The position numbers and the translations under genes are program-made. From NCBI GenBank assembly GCA_002887195.1, contig PJAB01000002.1, positions 1 to 64,000 of the forward strand: a stretch of 64,000 bases of DNA, written 5' to 3'. Source of the stretch: Chrysochromulina parva. Its lineage: Eukaryota > Haptophyta > Prymnesiales > Chrysochromulinaceae. Under the pieces are notes generated by a model that saw only the letters and a program-made list of their open reading frames with translations, was not told the DNA's origin and searched no databases. Positions within the stretch are counted from its first letter, which is position 1; every line of letters starts with the position of its first letter. Of this stretch, positions 1 through 9,809 are shown piece by piece.

Positions 1-1
1 C

Positions 2-1252
2 AACGCGAAGAGCATCGGCGCGAGCGCGGCGGCCAAGTACCGCGAGCTCGAGAAGACGTCAAACATCGGGCCCGTGGTCTTCGACAAGGGGCCAGCCAAG
101 CCCAAGGACTACGTGACGCCGATCGACCTGGGCGGCCGGCCGACGGTCGCGCCGCCGACGCAGGCCAAGGCGAACACGGTCATCCGCGATGAGAAAACCG
201 CGGCGCAGGCGGAGAAGGACGCGTTGGTGGAGAAAGAGCGTCTAGCTGCCCTTGCGGCACGTACTAAGGACGGGAAGACGGCCGCGACGACGCCGGTTGT
301 GCCCGTCAAGATATCCACGGAGCCCGCGGGCTCTACCGCGGCCGAGAAGGCGGCGGCCGAGAAGGCGGCGGCCGAGAAGGCGGCGGCCGAGAAGGCGGCG
401 GCCGAGAAGGCGGCGGCCGAGAAGGCGGCGGCGGCGGACGAGAAGGCAGCAGCCGAGAAGGCGGCGGCGGCCGAGAAAGCGGCGGAGGCCGAGAAGGTGG
501 CGGTTGCTCACAGGGCGGCAGCAGCTATTGCGGCGGCAGAGAAGGAGGCGGCCGAAAAGGCAGCAGTAGCGATTGCGGCGGCCGAGGCGGCGGCCGAGGC
601 CGAGGTTGCCGCGGCCGAGAAGGCGGCGGCGGCCGAGAAGGCGGCGGCGGCCGAGACGGCGGCGGCGGCGACTGCGGCGGCGGCCGAGGCGGAGGCGGCA
701 GTGATCCCGCCTGCTGAGACGCCTGCGGTGGAGACACGAGTACCTGAGCCCGTTGCGCCAGCGCCGCCACCTCCAGCGCCGCCGCTGGCAGCGCCTCCGC
801 CACTGGATCCGACGCCGGCCTTGCCCAAGACGGCGTCCTCGTATACAGACGGGGACTACTCGCCGAAGGGTGAGATCCTGCACAGCGGCGTTTGCGGCAA
901 GGCAGGCGGTGGGCTGCTCGCGAATAAGTTCACGAACCGCTTCGTCGTGATCCACCGTATCGAGGGCGTTTCGTACATGTCCGTCTATGATGCGAGCTGC
1001 GCCACAGCCACGAGCGGTGGAGAATTCACCGAGCTCAAGGGCTCACGGCTGCTCCTGGATGAGCGAGCCTCCGTCACGACGGAAGGGCCCAAGTTCATCG
1101 TGCGCGCGCGGGATGAGAAGACTTCGGTGGCTCAGGAGACTATCACCCAGAGCTACACCTCTGTTGAGATCTCAATCCCGTTCAAGGCAGCCACGGATGA
1201 GGAGGCAGCACAGTGGGCTGCCGCGGTGCAGCAAGCCATCAGTGGCCAGTAG
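2..1252 (+). CDS. PH-like domain protein with Ala/Lys/Glu repeat region (5' end missing)
   Basis: The frame is open to the left edge of the window, so the true start lies outside; 416 codons are visible. The N-terminal part is charged. The middle (bases about 340-700) is low complexity, built from a repeated 15-bp unit encoding Ala-Glu-Lys-Ala-Ala, probably a long helix. A Pro-rich linker follows. The last 125 or so residues look like a pleckstrin-homology fold: beta-strand-rich, starting near GEILHSG, and closing with an amphipathic helix containing the conserved Trp ([14 protein letters not shown]). PH domains bind phosphoinositides or proteins, so membrane or cytoskeletal association is plausible. 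The visible start ([13 protein letters not shown] followed by VVFDKG) faintly resembles the repeats of the large protein at 34792-39090, but this is weak. The PH assignment rests on pattern only. Confidence 0.65.
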   Translation, partial: NAKSIGASAAAKYRELEKTSNIGPVVFDKGPAKPKDYVTPIDLGGRPTVAPPTQAKANTVIRDEKTAAQAEKDALVEKERLAALAARTKDGKTAATTPVVPVKISTEPAGSTAAEKAAAEKAAAEKAAAEKAAAEKAAAEKAAAADEKAAAEKAAAAEKAAEAEKVAVAHRAAAAIAAAEKEAAEKAAVAIAAAEAAAEAEVAAAEKAAAAEKAAAAETAAAATAAAAEAEAAVIPPAETPAVETRVPEPVAPAPPPPAPPLAAPPPLDPTPALPKTASSYTDGDYSPKGEILHSGVCGKAGGGLLANKFTNRFVVIHRIEGVSYMSVYDASCATATSGGEFTELKGSRLLLDERASVTTEGPKFIVRARDEKTSVAQETITQSYTSVEISIPFKAATDEEAAQWAAAVQQAISGQ

Positions 1253-1793
1253 GCGCGTAAAGAACGACAAAGCTTTGCGGAAGGGATGGGTGAAGGGAAA
1301 TACGGCCCCCGCAGAGGTCGCGCCACGCACCGACTACGTAACGTTCGAACGTCGAGCCGCGGTGCGCGGATGCTGCTTGCTGACTGCTCTTATCACTTTG
1401 GTGCGTGACAACGTGTGCGTTTACCTGAGCGTCGTCCAGTGCCCGGCAGAGGGGCGTGGGAAAGTGAGTAGGATTTGTCACATTAACGCGCCGCGTTAGC
1501 GCGCGCGGTCGCGCGCGACGAGACGCCGCCGGCGGCCTGCGCCGCCGCCGCGGGCCCCCCGGCCGCGCCCGCTCCGCCCGGCCCGCGGGAGCTACCCGGG
1601 GGGAGTCGGGACGGGAAAGTCGCGCCATCTGGATACGTCGCTGAGACCCATTGCACCCGACCGAAGGTGGGACCCATAACGTATCGATTCGCCTACCCAT
1701 TTTGGCGGCGAATGCCCATAGACAGACAGGTCTGAGGTTAGACACACCTCACGCACGGAGTGGATGCGTCACACATCCCTGCGTGGACCTTCT
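1253..1793. other. Intergenic region with GC-rich palindromic tract
   Basis: No convincing gene. The region separates two convergent genes. It holds a perfect 7-1-7 palindrome at 1484-1498 (TAACGCG C CGCGTTA) followed by a CpG-rich tract to about 1610. Confidence 0.6.
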
Positions 1794-2636
1794 TCACGGG
1801 CCGCTGGAATCAGCTTGGCGCCTGGATTGAAGCTGCCGTCTCGCATCATTGTGGATCGCATCGATCTCGGCCACTTGACTTCGGATGTTGGCGACCGCCA
1901 CCTTGCGGATCGCGGCTCGGTACGCTCGCTTCTCCTCGCGTGACGCATCTTCCGATGGCGGTACGAGCAGCACGGCTGCTTGCGTGCTCGACGCGCCGCC
2001 GTTGGCGCAGCCGCTGGCGGCACCGCCGCCCTCGTCTTGCCACTCGGCTTGCCACTCGGCTTGACGTACCCCCATGCGCGTCCACATTTCGTCTAGCGCC
2101 GCTGCAGCGCTTGTCGCCTCAGCATCCGGTTGCACAGCCAAGGCGGCCAGCCGCTCTGCCTCCGCCATCAAGTCCTTGGACACCGGTGTGCCCATTGGCT
2201 CTTCGAACGCCCAGCTGTCCATGGTTGCTGCGTGTACGGGCATACCCATGCTGATGGTGGCGACAACGACGCCGTCTCCACCGCCGACGCTGCCATCGCT
2301 GCTGCTGCTACTGCCGCCGCCGCCGCCACCGATGCCACCGCATGCGGTCGTCACGGCAGGCAGTTGCCACGAAGTCGTCTTCAGGATCGTGTTCACGTAA
2401 AAGGTCCGCCCACTGATGGGATCTATGCGGCTCTCCCAGTTTGCAGGTAGCTGCGGCTGCGGCTGCGGCTCCGAGGAAGGCGGCCTGCCGATGCCTCCGC
2501 ATGCGGTCGTCACGGTAGGCAGTTGCCACGAGGTCGTCTTCAGGATCGTGTTCACGTAAAAGGTCCGCCCACTAACGGGATCTATGCGGCTCTCCCAGTT
2601 TGCAAGCTGCGGCTGCGGCTCGTGCGGCTCCGCCAT
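1794..2636 (-). CDS. Protein with two tandem WW domains
   Basis: 280 residues from the ATG at 2634-2636; the frame stays open further upstream but the WW-containing part begins here. Two almost identical WW domains lie at about residues 11-40 and 64-93, with signature Trp pairs at 14/37 and 67/90 and the conserved Gly-Arg-x-Phe-Tyr-Val-Asn core. WW domains bind Pro-rich ligands. The domains arose by a 159-bp tandem duplication (bases about 2392-2600) that includes the Gln-Pro linker. After a Gly/Ser-rich linker, the C-terminal half is Ala-rich and helical with a basic stretch (SREEKRAYRAAIRKVAVANI), perhaps a coiled coil. Divergent from the F-box gene, with 109 bp between start codons. No catalytic domain is visible, so an adaptor role is the simplest inference. 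Confidence 0.8.
   Translation of the reverse strand: MAEPHEPQPQLANWESRIDPVSGRTFYVNTILKTTSWQLPTVTTACGGIGRPPSSEPQPQPQLPANWESRIDPISGRTFYVNTILKTTSWQLPAVTTACGGIGGGGGGSSSSSDGSVGGGDGVVVATISMGMPVHAATMDSWAFEEPMGTPVSKDLMAEAERLAALAVQPDAEATSAAAALDEMWTRMGVRQAEWQAEWQDEGGGAASGCANGGASSTQAAVLLVPPSEDASREEKRAYRAAIRKVAVANIRSQVAEIDAIHNDARRQLQSRRQADSSGP
2392..2600. repeat. 159-bp tandem duplication encoding the WW domains
   Basis: The segment starting TTCACGTAAAAGGTCCGCCC at 2392 recurs at 2551 with few changes. The period is 53 codons, so reading frame is kept. The upstream flank (GCAGTTGCCACGA) is also duplicated. Confidence 0.85.
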
Positions 2637-2745
2637 TATCGCGCTCGCTTTCGAGTTTTTTGTGGAACTCAACGCAACACACCCCCGCCAGTGGGGTTCC
2701 ACCCGAGCCGAGGGTTGACTCGAGTGAAAGTTTAGTCCATAGCAG
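2637..2745. promoter_or_regulatory. Bidirectional promoter between WW and F-box genes
   Basis: Only 109 bp separate the two divergent ATGs, so the start regions must overlap. No TATA box is evident. Inference from layout. Confidence 0.45.
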
Positions 2746-3840
2746 ATGTCCCCAAACTTCCCCAAGTTGCGTCAAGTTGTCTACTTTTGGCGACTCATGC
2801 AGGGCCCTGCGGGGCCTGCGCATCAGGGTAGCAAACGTCAGGGTGCACGTTTCGATATCCTTCCGGACGATATCCTTTTGAGCATCCTAGACACAATTCC
2901 CGCCGTGAAGCTTGGGCAGCTCGCTTCGACTCAGCGACGTTGGCCAACACTTGTTAGTGAGGCGGCGCAGCGACGGGCGCTGAGGCAGGGCATGGCGGCC
3001 CTGCCGATTGTGCATGCGCGCACGCTGCAACCGCTGGCGCCGCCCACCGCCTGGCTGTGCGCACTAGGCTGGTGCGAGATCATTGAAGATCGCGTTGGCG
3101 TTCGGCCAGAACGTGGCTGGCGAACGGACTGGGAGCAAGCGAGCCGACGAGCGGGCACGACCGATGTCCATACCAACACGCTTTCGCAACCAGGCGCCAT
3201 CGCCCGGAAATTGTGCAAGTTCGCGTGGGCACTCGAGCTGCTCGAGCTCGCGTGGCCGCGCGAGCACGCCGAGGCGCTCCCGCTCCTGCACACATGGGCC
3301 AACGGTGCAATCGCTCGTGGCGTCCGCGAGCGTTCTTCCACGTATGCAGCGTCTACGTGGGTGCTGTGTGATGCGCTCGCGCAGCAAGCGATCCGGCAGC
3401 GATTCCAGCGCCCGGTGGGCCCGGTGTACGCCAAGCTCGCGGGCCGTGGCGGGCTCTCAACCGACGATCCAGCTTGGAACGTGTTGCTCCCCACTGCATG
3501 CACGACGGGGACAGCGGCCGACGCGGCGGTCCCCATCTCGAAGCCCGTCTGGTTCCGGACGAATGCAGTCGCGCTGGCGGCCAGCGCGCGTCAAGGCGTC
3601 GTGTGGTCCGGCCAGCCGACGGGTCATGCGGCCGGGCCCGGCATCGTCCAATTTAGGCAACGCGCCATGGCGGGCGGGGCCATTCGCTCCTTGGTGGAAG
3701 TTGGCAGCGACCGGTATGCGCTGCCACCGCTTGCATGCATCACGCTCGAGAGCGTTGACGAGCCCGGCGAGTGGAAGCTGAGCGAAGAGGATCGGGGCCC
3801 CACTCTGTGCCGGCGCTACACTGTCGTCGTTGACTGGTGA
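2746..3840 (+). CDS. F-box-like protein with C-terminal ADP-ribosyltransferase-like segment
   Basis: 364 residues. An F-box-like motif sits at about residues 35-78 (FDILPDDILLSILDTIPAVK, then a Trp-containing helix); F-boxes recruit substrates to SCF ubiquitin ligases through Skp1. The middle is helical and Trp-rich. The last 100 residues (VWFRTNAVALAASA..., then SDRYALPPLACITLES and a terminal YTVVVDW) recall the end of ART-fold domains, where a catalytic Glu usually precedes the Leu-x-Pro-Pro strand; here that position appears to be Asp. The F-box assignment is moderate and the ART resemblance weak and from pattern only. A second ATG at 2797 could be the start without touching the F-box. 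No introns are evident. Confidence 0.7.
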   Translation: MSPNFPKLRQVVYFWRLMQGPAGPAHQGSKRQGARFDILPDDILLSILDTIPAVKLGQLASTQRRWPTLVSEAAQRRALRQGMAALPIVHARTLQPLAPPTAWLCALGWCEIIEDRVGVRPERGWRTDWEQASRRAGTTDVHTNTLSQPGAIARKLCKFAWALELLELAWPREHAEALPLLHTWANGAIARGVRERSSTYAASTWVLCDALAQQAIRQRFQRPVGPVYAKLAGRGGLSTDDPAWNVLLPTACTTGTAADAAVPISKPVWFRTNAVALAASARQGVVWSGQPTGHAAGPGIVQFRQRAMAGGAIRSLVEVGSDRYALPPLACITLESVDEPGEWKLSEEDRGPTLCRRYTVVVDW

Positions 3841-4367
3841 GATGTGTGAGGCGCGTGGGCGCGGGGGATGGCGTGAGTGGATCCACCACGTCGGAGTGGC
3901 CCTGGAATTACAGCTGTAGTCCTGGCGGCACCTCTCCTGAGGGTTTAGCGGCCGGGCATGCCCTCGCTTACGACCCGGCGCTGCGCCGCGGCTGATGGCG
4001 GCTAATGTGCCTTACCGCTTACCCGCGCTCGAACGAAGAGCGTCTACCTCTACGACGGGCTCCGGTGGAAGCTGGAACGCAAATCGGAAACGGAACGCCG
4101 CCGCCGGTATCGGGCTCGCCGCGATCGCGAATTCCGTATAGCACATTGGAACTCTACGCCTCGTACTTCTACCGTACTTGCAATACCGTACACTATGATC
4201 TCGTGTGTTCGCCCTCATCCCAAGCGGCAGCGCGCCGTGCTCTCGACCCTATTCCGGTATTTCGTTTGGATTATAAATATTGCTAACTAGGTAAGCCGAG
4301 AAGCGAGTTGTAACCGCGATGCCGTGCGTTGGCCGTGCGGCTGTAGCGCCCCGCGGTGACTGGTCCG
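3841..4367. other. Convergent intergenic region
   Basis: Lies between the 3' ends of the F-box and phosphoesterase genes. No credible ORF. It contains a locally AT-rich patch near 4255-4285 that could carry 3'-end signals. Confidence 0.5.
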
Positions 4368-5567
4368 CTAAGAAAGATCCATCTGCTCCTGTATCTGTAT
4401 CGAGGAGCTGTCCTCTACCGCTCCTGCTGCCTCTTCGCCCTTGCCTCCCTGCCCCGGCACCGGCGGCTCCGGCGAGATGGCCCTGGAGATTGTATCTCGA
4501 GGTCGAGACGGGATCTCGACATCAAAGACGATCGCCTTTTGGACGGGGCGGTACTGCAGATTGCACGTCGACGCGTTCACGTACGTGGTGGTGCCGTCGG
4601 TGGAGACGCCGTACCCCTCGTGAATGTGCCCAAAGCAGTGGAATTGCGGCCGCACGCGCGTCTGCAGCTCGTCGAGCAGGTCGAGGCAGCCCGCGCGCAC
4701 GCCACTGCTCGTGAGATCGCCGTGGCCCAGCGGCGGACCGTGTGTCAGCACCACGTCGGTGTCCTGTGGGATGAGGCGCCACTTGGCACGGCAGGGCTCG
4801 CCACGCGGCAAGTTGAACGCCCAGGCGCAGAACTCAGGCTGCCACGGCGAACCCCAGATTCGAATACCCTCAACCTCGGTGTGGCTGTCTTGCAGGTACG
4901 TGCAGTTTGGGATGGCCTCGATGAGCGCGCGCACACGGGCGCACGTGCCAGCCACGTCGTCGACCTGGCCGTGCCCGAAGCGCCGTGCTGTTGACGCGTA
5001 CGAGTCGACGTCCAAGCTCAAGTCGTGGTTGCCGGCGATGATGATCTTGCGCGCGTGCGGGAGCTTGGCAAACCACTTGGCGAATGTGGCGATTTCCTCG
5101 GGGCGGCCGACGTTGGAAAAGTCGCCGCAGTGGAGCAGCACGTCGCCATCAGGAATCGTTTCGAGCGACGTAGTCGCGGCCATTGTCTTCGATTCGCACG
5201 AATGCGTGTCGCTGATGCACACGAAGCGGACGGTGCCCTCACGCTTGGGCCGAGCTCCGTCAAAGTCAGAGAGTAGCAGCTTCCTTGCGTCGCCCCGAGC
5301 CGTACGCACAATGTCCCACGCCTTCGTGGGGTCAAGCTTGAATGCGTGTGGCGCAATAGCTTTCAGCGCGCCTCCGCTGACGGTCAGTGACGGCTTTGGC
5401 GGCCGCAGGTGCTGCCACGTTGTAGGATGCGCAAAGTCACACGATCTGTTTGGGCATGCGCCACCGAAACTGCAGCACCGTTCGCCGAATTTGCCACAGG
5501 CGATCCACTGTGGTGACGGCACTTGGCCAGCACCCTGTGGAGGCGGTGCTGCCGTTGGATGATCCAT
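4368..5567 (-). CDS. Metallophosphoesterase (MPPED/UPF0046 type) with N-terminal CCCH-like zinc finger
   Basis: 399 residues. The C-terminal two thirds is a calcineurin-like phosphoesterase with all metal-site motifs in order: SDTH (Asp120, His122), GDF (149), GNHD (179-182), THGPP (275-279) and GHIH (313-316). The layout, with Trp-Gly-Ser-Pro-Trp-Gln-Pro before the THGPP block, matches the MPPED1/MPPED2 family, dinuclear-metal enzymes with cyclic-nucleotide phosphodiesterase activity in animals. Upstream, residues 24-47 hold a Cys/His cluster (C32-x5-C38-x4-C43-x3-H47) like an RNA-binding CCCH finger. A CCCH finger joined to an MPPED enzyme is unusual and suggests a nucleic-acid-linked substrate or localisation. 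Family assignment is firm; the finger is probable. Divergent from the WD40 gene. Confidence 0.88.
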   Translation of the reverse strand: MDHPTAAPPPQGAGQVPSPQWIACGKFGERCCSFGGACPNRSCDFAHPTTWQHLRPPKPSLTVSGGALKAIAPHAFKLDPTKAWDIVRTARGDARKLLLSDFDGARPKREGTVRFVCISDTHSCESKTMAATTSLETIPDGDVLLHCGDFSNVGRPEEIATFAKWFAKLPHARKIIIAGNHDLSLDVDSYASTARRFGHGQVDDVAGTCARVRALIEAIPNCTYLQDSHTEVEGIRIWGSPWQPEFCAWAFNLPRGEPCRAKWRLIPQDTDVVLTHGPPLGHGDLTSSGVRAGCLDLLDELQTRVRPQFHCFGHIHEGYGVSTDGTTTYVNASTCNLQYRPVQKAIVFDVEIPSRPRDTISRAISPEPPVPGQGGKGEEAAGAVEDSSSIQIQEQMDLS

Positions 5568-5785
5568 ACAAACGTGAGCACATAGTTTTCATGAGCAGAT
5601 CTCGCGCAGAAACGGAAACGGAATGAGATGGCAATTGTCACTCCGCTCTCCATGTCTCATTTCTTTGGTCTTGTGCAGCTAATTGTTGTCTTCACAGCTT
5701 ATTGTATTGTCTTCACAGCTGTGCTGCTTACGTGTTGTGTGTATTAACATGAACGGTTGGTCTTCACGAGAGCCACATTTCAGTG
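5568..5785. promoter_or_regulatory. Shared upstream region of phosphoesterase and WD40 genes
   Basis: 218 bp between divergent ATGs. A TATTGTCTTCACAGCT segment is repeated in tandem around 5677-5722. Confidence 0.4.
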
Positions 5786-6061
5786 ATGTCCGCTCTCGTT
5801 TCCGTGGGTGAGCTCGTCGAGGTTGAGGTCCAATTGGGTGACGACAGAGGCATCCAGTGGCAACCCGCCAAGGTCCTTCAGCTCCTCTCCTCGCAGCGTT
5901 TTCGGGTGTGCGTCAACGGTGAATTAGATTTCTTGGAAACGTTTGGGCCTGAAGATGAGGGGAAGGAATGGCGCCGCGCGCCTGCCGAGCATGCCACCCG
6001 CGTGGCAGCAGCATACGCCGAAGCTGAGGCGGCATGGTTGCGGGACGGCGCCGATAAGGAA

Positions 6062-6106
<45 letters not shown>

Positions 6107-6271
6107 GAGGAGGAGGAGGAGGAGGAGGAGGGTATTCGCAAGCACGGCGAATCCTCGGCCAAGGTACATGATTTGCTTGCCAAGGTTGCAAGGCCGCCGC
6201 CGGCCAAAAGAAGACGCCGGCAGTCTTCTGACGAGGAAGACGACGACGAGGAGGACGACGAGGAGGAGGAG

Positions 6272-6324
<53 letters not shown>

Positions 6325-9259
6325 GGAGCGTGCTGGGGCAGTCACGGCCGGCCGAGGATCGCGAGGCCGCGGCGGTGGTCGAGGCGCATCATCGTCCCAC
6401 GGGCGATCCCGTGGACGCAGTGCGTCAAAGGCCGCGGCCAAGGCCGCTGCAAAGTCAGCCGAAAGGAAGGCATATGTCCTGCCGACGCTCGCCCAAGCTG
6501 AGGCGGTCGCCAAGTGGCGACGAGTGACCATCGCGGAGGCCCTGAGCGCGCTGCCCTCGCTGCCTGACCTCATGCCGATCTTGCCCGTGTCGACGATTCC
6601 TCCGGCACCGTCACTGCCGTCCTTGCCGGCCGCGCCCACCCTCAGAGTCTGTGTGAGCACTAGCCGCGCCACCGCGCCACCGTCAGAACCTCTGAGCATC
6701 GGTGCGTACACAGCGCGTAGGGTGGCGCATGTGGCCGAGACCACGCACCTCTGCAACTGCGGCGCGTCTGTTTGGGGCGTCGCGTGGCTGCCCGAGCCTG
6801 CTGCCGGTGCGGCTGCCAGCGGCGCGGCTAGTGCTCACAACGGCGCGGCGGTGGACGGCCGTCGAGACGCGATGCTGCTCGCTGTCGGCACGTACCGGGA
6901 CGGCGCTTCACATGCGCTCACCAGTGGTGTCAATGCGATTCAATTCTGGAGGGTGCCAGCGGACACCGCCAATCTCGCCAATCTCGCCAATCCCGAGCCG
7001 AGCGCGCGGCCGTGGCTGCACGTGCTTCACAACGGCGGAGGCGTGACTGCGCTCTGCTGGTGCCCGAACGGCAATGCATGCACCGCCCAACGGCCGAGCG
7101 ACAAGAGAGACGGTACGAGCTCCGCCAGCGGCGGCACCGGCGGCGGTGTTGGCGGCAGCAGCAGCGGCGCGGGTACGACAGGATGCGCCCCGGGCGGCGG
7201 TGGCGCCGGAAACAGCAGCATCAGCACTGCGATGGTCGTCGCAGGCGCGGATGGCGCGGCCACTCCGGTCGATCGTTTGGGACTTCTCGCCGCGGCATGT
7301 GCAGACGGGCGCGTCCGTATCTTCGCCATCCCAACTCCCGCGGGCGTCCGGTCTCTTGCCTCCACCGCCGCCGCCACCTCCGCTCCCACCGCCGCCACCG
7401 CTGCCACCGCCGCCGCTTCCGCGCCGCAAATTGGGGAGGAGCCGTCGCCGCCGCCCGAGCTGTGGCTGCCTCCAGTGCTGCAGCTCGAACCGCGCGAGCT
7501 GATACTGCCGCTCACGCTGAGCTGGTGCGCCGGCTCGCCGCATTTGCTCGCGACCGGCCACAGTGATGGCACGGTCAAGGTTTGGCATCTGCTCGAGACT
7601 CCCACTCGGGCGGGTGAGAAGACACCGTGGGAGGTCTTTGGGATCAACGTGCAATCCCTTGGGCGCGTGGGCCCTCAGGCCGTGGATCCCCAGGCGCGTG
7701 GGGATCCTCAGGCCGGCCCCAACGAGGAGGATGAGGAAGGCGAGGAGGGCGAGGAGGGCGGCGACAGCGCCGACGTTGCAATTGAGGTGGATGGCGTCGC
7801 TGCGCCGTCTAACGTGCGGATAGGAAAGGCCGCCGTGGCAGCGACGGTTGGTGGCAGCGACCGCGGCGCCTCAGCCTCAACGGCCTTGCCGCTGCCACCC
7901 GGCACGCCTCTTGGGCTTCTGACGGTCCCCTTTTGCGTGCTTGGGGTCTCGACACGGTTGGGAGGCGCGCCGCACGGTGGCTTGCACCCTGCATACGCCA
8001 AAGGCAGCGCCGCCTCCACCCAGGCCATCGGGCACGCAGGGCCGGTACGCTCGGTACGCTGGGCACCCGCGCCACACGAGTATCTCGCGAGCGTGGGGCA
8101 CGACGGGCTCTTGGTGCTGTGGGATCATCGGCTGCGGGTGCCCATTGTGCGACGGCACGAAGTGGCGCCGTACATGTGGGCACTCGACTGTGCTTGGTCG
8201 GCCGTTCTCCCACTCATCTGGGTGGCCGTTGACGAGCCCGTGCTGCGCCTGCAGCCACTGCGCGATGACGTCGAGGCCGCTGTGCGACGCCGCGAGATCG
8301 CCAAGGTTCTACCATTGAGTGACGCCGCCTCGAATGCGACCGTGTGGGCTCTCGCGCTGTCTGCGCCAGGTGACCGCCTCGCCGCAGCTACGAGTGCAGG
8401 TCGGCTCGAGGTGCACTCCGAGTGCCGTCTCCGCGGGTCGAGGAAGGTGGTGGCGCAGGTGCGTGGTCACGTGCAGCTGGGATGGAGCGACGGCAAGACG
8501 GCGCCCGCTAAACCGAGGACCGTGGCGCCGAAAGCAGCGGCGGCGACGCCGGCGGCAGCAGCTTCTGGCAGTCCAGCGAACGGCACGGAGGACGAGGTGC
8601 TGTTGGCGGAGAATGACCACGAAGAGGGGGCGGCGGCCGCGGCTGCGGCGACCGCGGCTGCGGCGGCAGATACGGACGCCGCACCGCCTGCGGCCGGTCC
8701 GATACTTATGGTTGCGCTCGGCGCCGCGGCCGCGCCGCCGCCTCTCGCGCCGAATGGCACACCGGTGCCGCCTTCTGTCATATCGCTGCGTTCGTTACAA
8801 TGGAACCCGAATCCGGCGCACCACGAATGGATTGCATGCGGCGCCGCATCGGGCCTGCTCGTCCTCACGCATCTGCCGACATCGCAAAAGATTTCGTCCT
8901 CAGATGTCGGCTTCGAGGTTACGGACGATAAGCCGCTCGCTCCTGGCGCATCGAGCGCCGCATCGAGCCCCCTCGAGGACGAGGACGAGGGCGACGACGC
9001 CCCCAAAGACGAGCTGAGAGACACGGAGCCGGAGGAGCTGGGGGAGTCGGAGCCGGCGGAGCTGGGGGAGTCGGAGCCCGGAAAGGCTGTGCAGCGCGCG
9101 AAGCTGGCTCATAGCAAGGCCAAGGCGGCGTCTAGCGCCGGCGCGGCCCCGTCGGGCGCGGGCGCGGCCGGGGTGCTCTTACTCAAGCGGCCCAAGGGGC
9201 GTGCTCCCAAGGGGAAGCAGTGGGACCCAAGGCTTGGGTGGATTGATGAAGCTTTGTAA
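5786..9259 (+). CDS. WD40-repeat protein, TFIIIC subunit (GTF3C2)-like, with Tudor/Agenet-like N-terminus and acidic tracts
   Basis: 1157 residues from the ATG at 5786. Residues about 5-65 form a small beta-rich Tudor/Agenet-like unit (GELVEVEVQLGDDRGIQWQP). Two acidic tracts follow, encoded by GAC/GAG microsatellites (6063-6130 and 6236-6325), with an RG-rich basic patch between 6350 and 6470. From residue about 310 there are WD40 blades: WGVAWLPEP, VTALCWCPNG, LGLLAAACADGRVRIF, HLLATGHSDGTVKVWHLLE, HAGPVRSVRWAPAPHEYLAS, VGHDGLLVLWDHR. The divergent blades, long insertions and acidic head resemble the TFIIIC110/GTF3C2 group, which helps recruit RNA polymerase III to tRNA genes. WD40 is certain; the TFIIIC assignment is tentative, and a chromatin-associated WD40 protein is the alternative. 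Confidence 0.8.
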
Positions 9260-9809
9260 CGGAGATGAGGCTTCGGAAGGGGGTGTCGTGTCACGGCATG
9301 AGCCGGGACGGACACATGAGCCGGGACGGATCGCCTATAAAGCATTATAAGAGATACGCTCGCACACGATAAGGGTAATAACAAATAAGGCGGGTTTTCC
9401 GATACCACGTGACAGCACTCCGCGTAGGCGGACCGAGTAGACGCGCGTTTGTGAGCGTTCGACTCGCGTCGGTCCCTCGCTAAATGTTCGGTTATGATGG
9501 TATGATCGCGTCGGCGTCGATCACGGCTCACGCGGCGCCGGATTGCGCGTTGCGGTGTCTTACGCCGAGCGTCTCCTCCTTGACTCGGCAGTCGGGTGTC
9601 GCGGTGACGTGGGCGGGCTCTCGGCCCCCCCAAGCCCCATCCCTAACGACTCGCTCGACATGCCTCCCTTGACGACCGGACGTGGGGACGATCGCTGACG
9701 TGAGCCACCGCAAAAGCTCGCCATCACTACAATCTACGCGCGGCTTCACGCGCGCCCTGCCCTCGGACGCCCAGAACAGATGCGCATGCCCTCTGCCGGC
9801 CCGTGGGCT
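9260..9809. other. Convergent intergenic region with a short tandem repeat
   Basis: Lies between the 3' ends of the WD40 and EF-hand genes. ATGAGCCGGGACGGA occurs twice near 9298-9330, followed by TATAAAGCATTATAAGAG. No gene seen. Confidence 0.5.

Noticed and set aside
242..955. Arg-rich minus-strand ORF opposite the PH-domain gene
   Set aside because: Mirror frame of the GCC/GAG/AAG repeat; low complexity, no domain.
5878..6756. Poly-Ser minus-strand ORF of 292 codons
   Set aside because: Antisense of the Asp/Glu microsatellites in the WD40 gene.
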